Source: Chitinophaga pinensis
GTDB lineage: Bacteria; Bacteroidota; Bacteroidia; NS11-12g; UBA9320
Direction of reading: 5' to 3'
Length of the DNA: 14,127 nt
NCBI GenBank assembly: GCA_945890595.1
Contig: CAMDCQ010000049.1
Coordinates: forward strand, 1 to 14,127
The translations under genes were made by a program, and so were the position numbers. Within the stretch, counting starts at the first letter, position 1. Every line of letters begins with the position of its first letter. Positions 13,425 through 14,127 of this stretch are shown in pieces. The notes under the pieces were generated by a model, which worked only from the letters and a program-made list of their open reading frames with translations, had not been told where the DNA came from and searched no databases.

Positions 13425-14127
13425 TTAAAAATTAATAAAATCTAGAGGATTAACAGCAACACCGTTTTTCCATAATTCGAAATGAAGATGAGGGCCAGAG
13501 GTGAGCTCACCAGAATTTCCCACGAGCGCTATTGCATCTCCAAAATTAATAATTGTTCCTTCTTTCTTGAGTATTACAGCATTGTGTTTGTAAACTGAGA
13601 TAAAATTATTTGGATGCTGAATTACAGCGGTATGTCCACCAGCAGCCGTCCATCCACTAAAAATAACCGTTCCTTTTTGCACTGCTTTTACCGTAGATTT
13701 TGACTCCGCTACAATATCAATCGCCAAGTGCTTTTTTCCCACACTAAAAGTGTCACTTATCACCCCTTTGAGCGGAGACATGAAATTATATATATGTTGC
13801 TCACCTCCAGCTGACCGAAGCGTAATCCCTGATGCAGGTTTGTTGGGGCCTGACTCAGCATCCACAATCGGATTGTTATCAATTACCAAATTATTTGCAG
13901 CCGTATCATAATTAACATCTACATCTTCCCCAGCAAGGACCTTACTTAAAATTTCAGACTGTAAGTTTAGTTGAGCTAAATTGAGTTCTAAGGAATCAAT
14001 TTTTTGAATCATCTCAAATTGTTCAAGATTACTGTATTTAGAACTCTTGGTAGGGAAAATTCTATTCAAGGGAGTGTAGGCCAAAAGCATGTAAATAATA
14101 GTCCCGAATATGAACAATCCTACGCAT
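13425..14127 (-). CDS. M23-family metallopeptidase with N-terminal membrane anchor (5' end outside window)
   Basis: The frame is open to the window edge (CVGLFIFGTIIYM...), so the true start lies outside; the only start-like codon inside is a TTG at 14117 in the middle of the membrane helix. The visible 233 residues contain an N-terminal membrane segment, a coiled-coil-like stretch (LEQFEMIQKIDSLELNLAQL), a linker, and a C-terminal LytM/M23 domain. The zinc ligands all appear present: His and Asp in KHLAIDI (codons around 13716-13730) and the HLH motif (13482-13490), together with YKHN. It should therefore be an active peptidoglycan endopeptidase on the periplasmic side. It directly precedes bactofilin, which probably localises it. 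Confidence 0.9.
   Translation of the reverse strand, partial: CVGLFIFGTIIYMLLAYTPLNRIFPTKSSKYSNLEQFEMIQKIDSLELNLAQLNLQSEILSKVLAGEDVDVNYDTAANNLVIDNNPIVDAESGPNKPASGITLRSAGGEQHIYNFMSPLKGVISDTFSVGKKHLAIDIVAESKSTVKAVQKGTVIFSGWTAAGGHTAVIQHPNNFISVYKHNAVILKKEGTIINFGDAIALVGNSGELTSGPHLHFELWKNGVAVNPLDFINF

Overview
The window is AT-rich chromosomal DNA from a member of the Bacteroidota, most likely the order Flavobacteriales. Several things support this. There are two FadL-like outer membrane proteins of Bacteroidota type. Prolyl-tRNA synthetase is of the type without an editing insert. An ATP synthase locus runs from a and c through gamma without beta or epsilon, and a bactofilin plus M23 peptidase pair sits just upstream of it. 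Shine-Dalgarno sequences are essentially absent, and the promoter-like elements match the TTTG ... TAnnTTTG pattern of this phylum. The genus cannot be fixed from the sequence alone.

Left part (1-2320): a minus-strand unit runs biotin protein ligase (birA) -> type III pantothenate kinase (coaX) -> a FadL-like outer membrane protein cut by the window edge. The reading frames overlap by 4 and 14 bases. It diverges from rsfS, the ribosome silencing factor, across an 86-base gap that holds a near-palindrome made of two opposed -7-like elements.

Middle part (2321-5846): a second minus-strand unit runs a 502-residue low-complexity lipoprotein -> a 495-residue FadL-like outer membrane protein -> a short Smr-domain protein with a degenerate signature. 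The lipoprotein is the most unusual protein here. It has an acidic stretch, then a Tyr/Asn/Gly/Trp-rich stretch, then a Ser/Pro/Arg-rich tail built on four 63-base tandem repeats. The unit diverges from proS on the plus strand (5847-7325).

Right part (7326-14127): proS converges on a long minus-strand cluster, and the two are separated by a strong two-way terminator. In transcription order the cluster is M23 peptidase (5' end outside the window), bactofilin, AtpZ-like protein, a four-helix membrane protein, atpB (a), atpE (c), atpF (b), atpH (delta), atpA (alpha) and atpG (gamma). Most spacings are only 1-15 bases, so one transcript is likely. A perfect 10-bp GC-rich hairpin lies between atpE and atpF. 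The beta and epsilon subunit genes are not in the window and must lie elsewhere.

Most of the window is core cell machinery: cofactors for lipid synthesis, translation, ATP synthesis and cell wall shape. I see no RNA gene, mobile element, CRISPR array or defence system. The best candidates for new biology are the repeat-bearing lipoprotein with its outer membrane partner, the atpE/atpF hairpin and the linkage of bactofilin/M23 to ATP synthase. No gene-free stretch exceeds about 120 bases.
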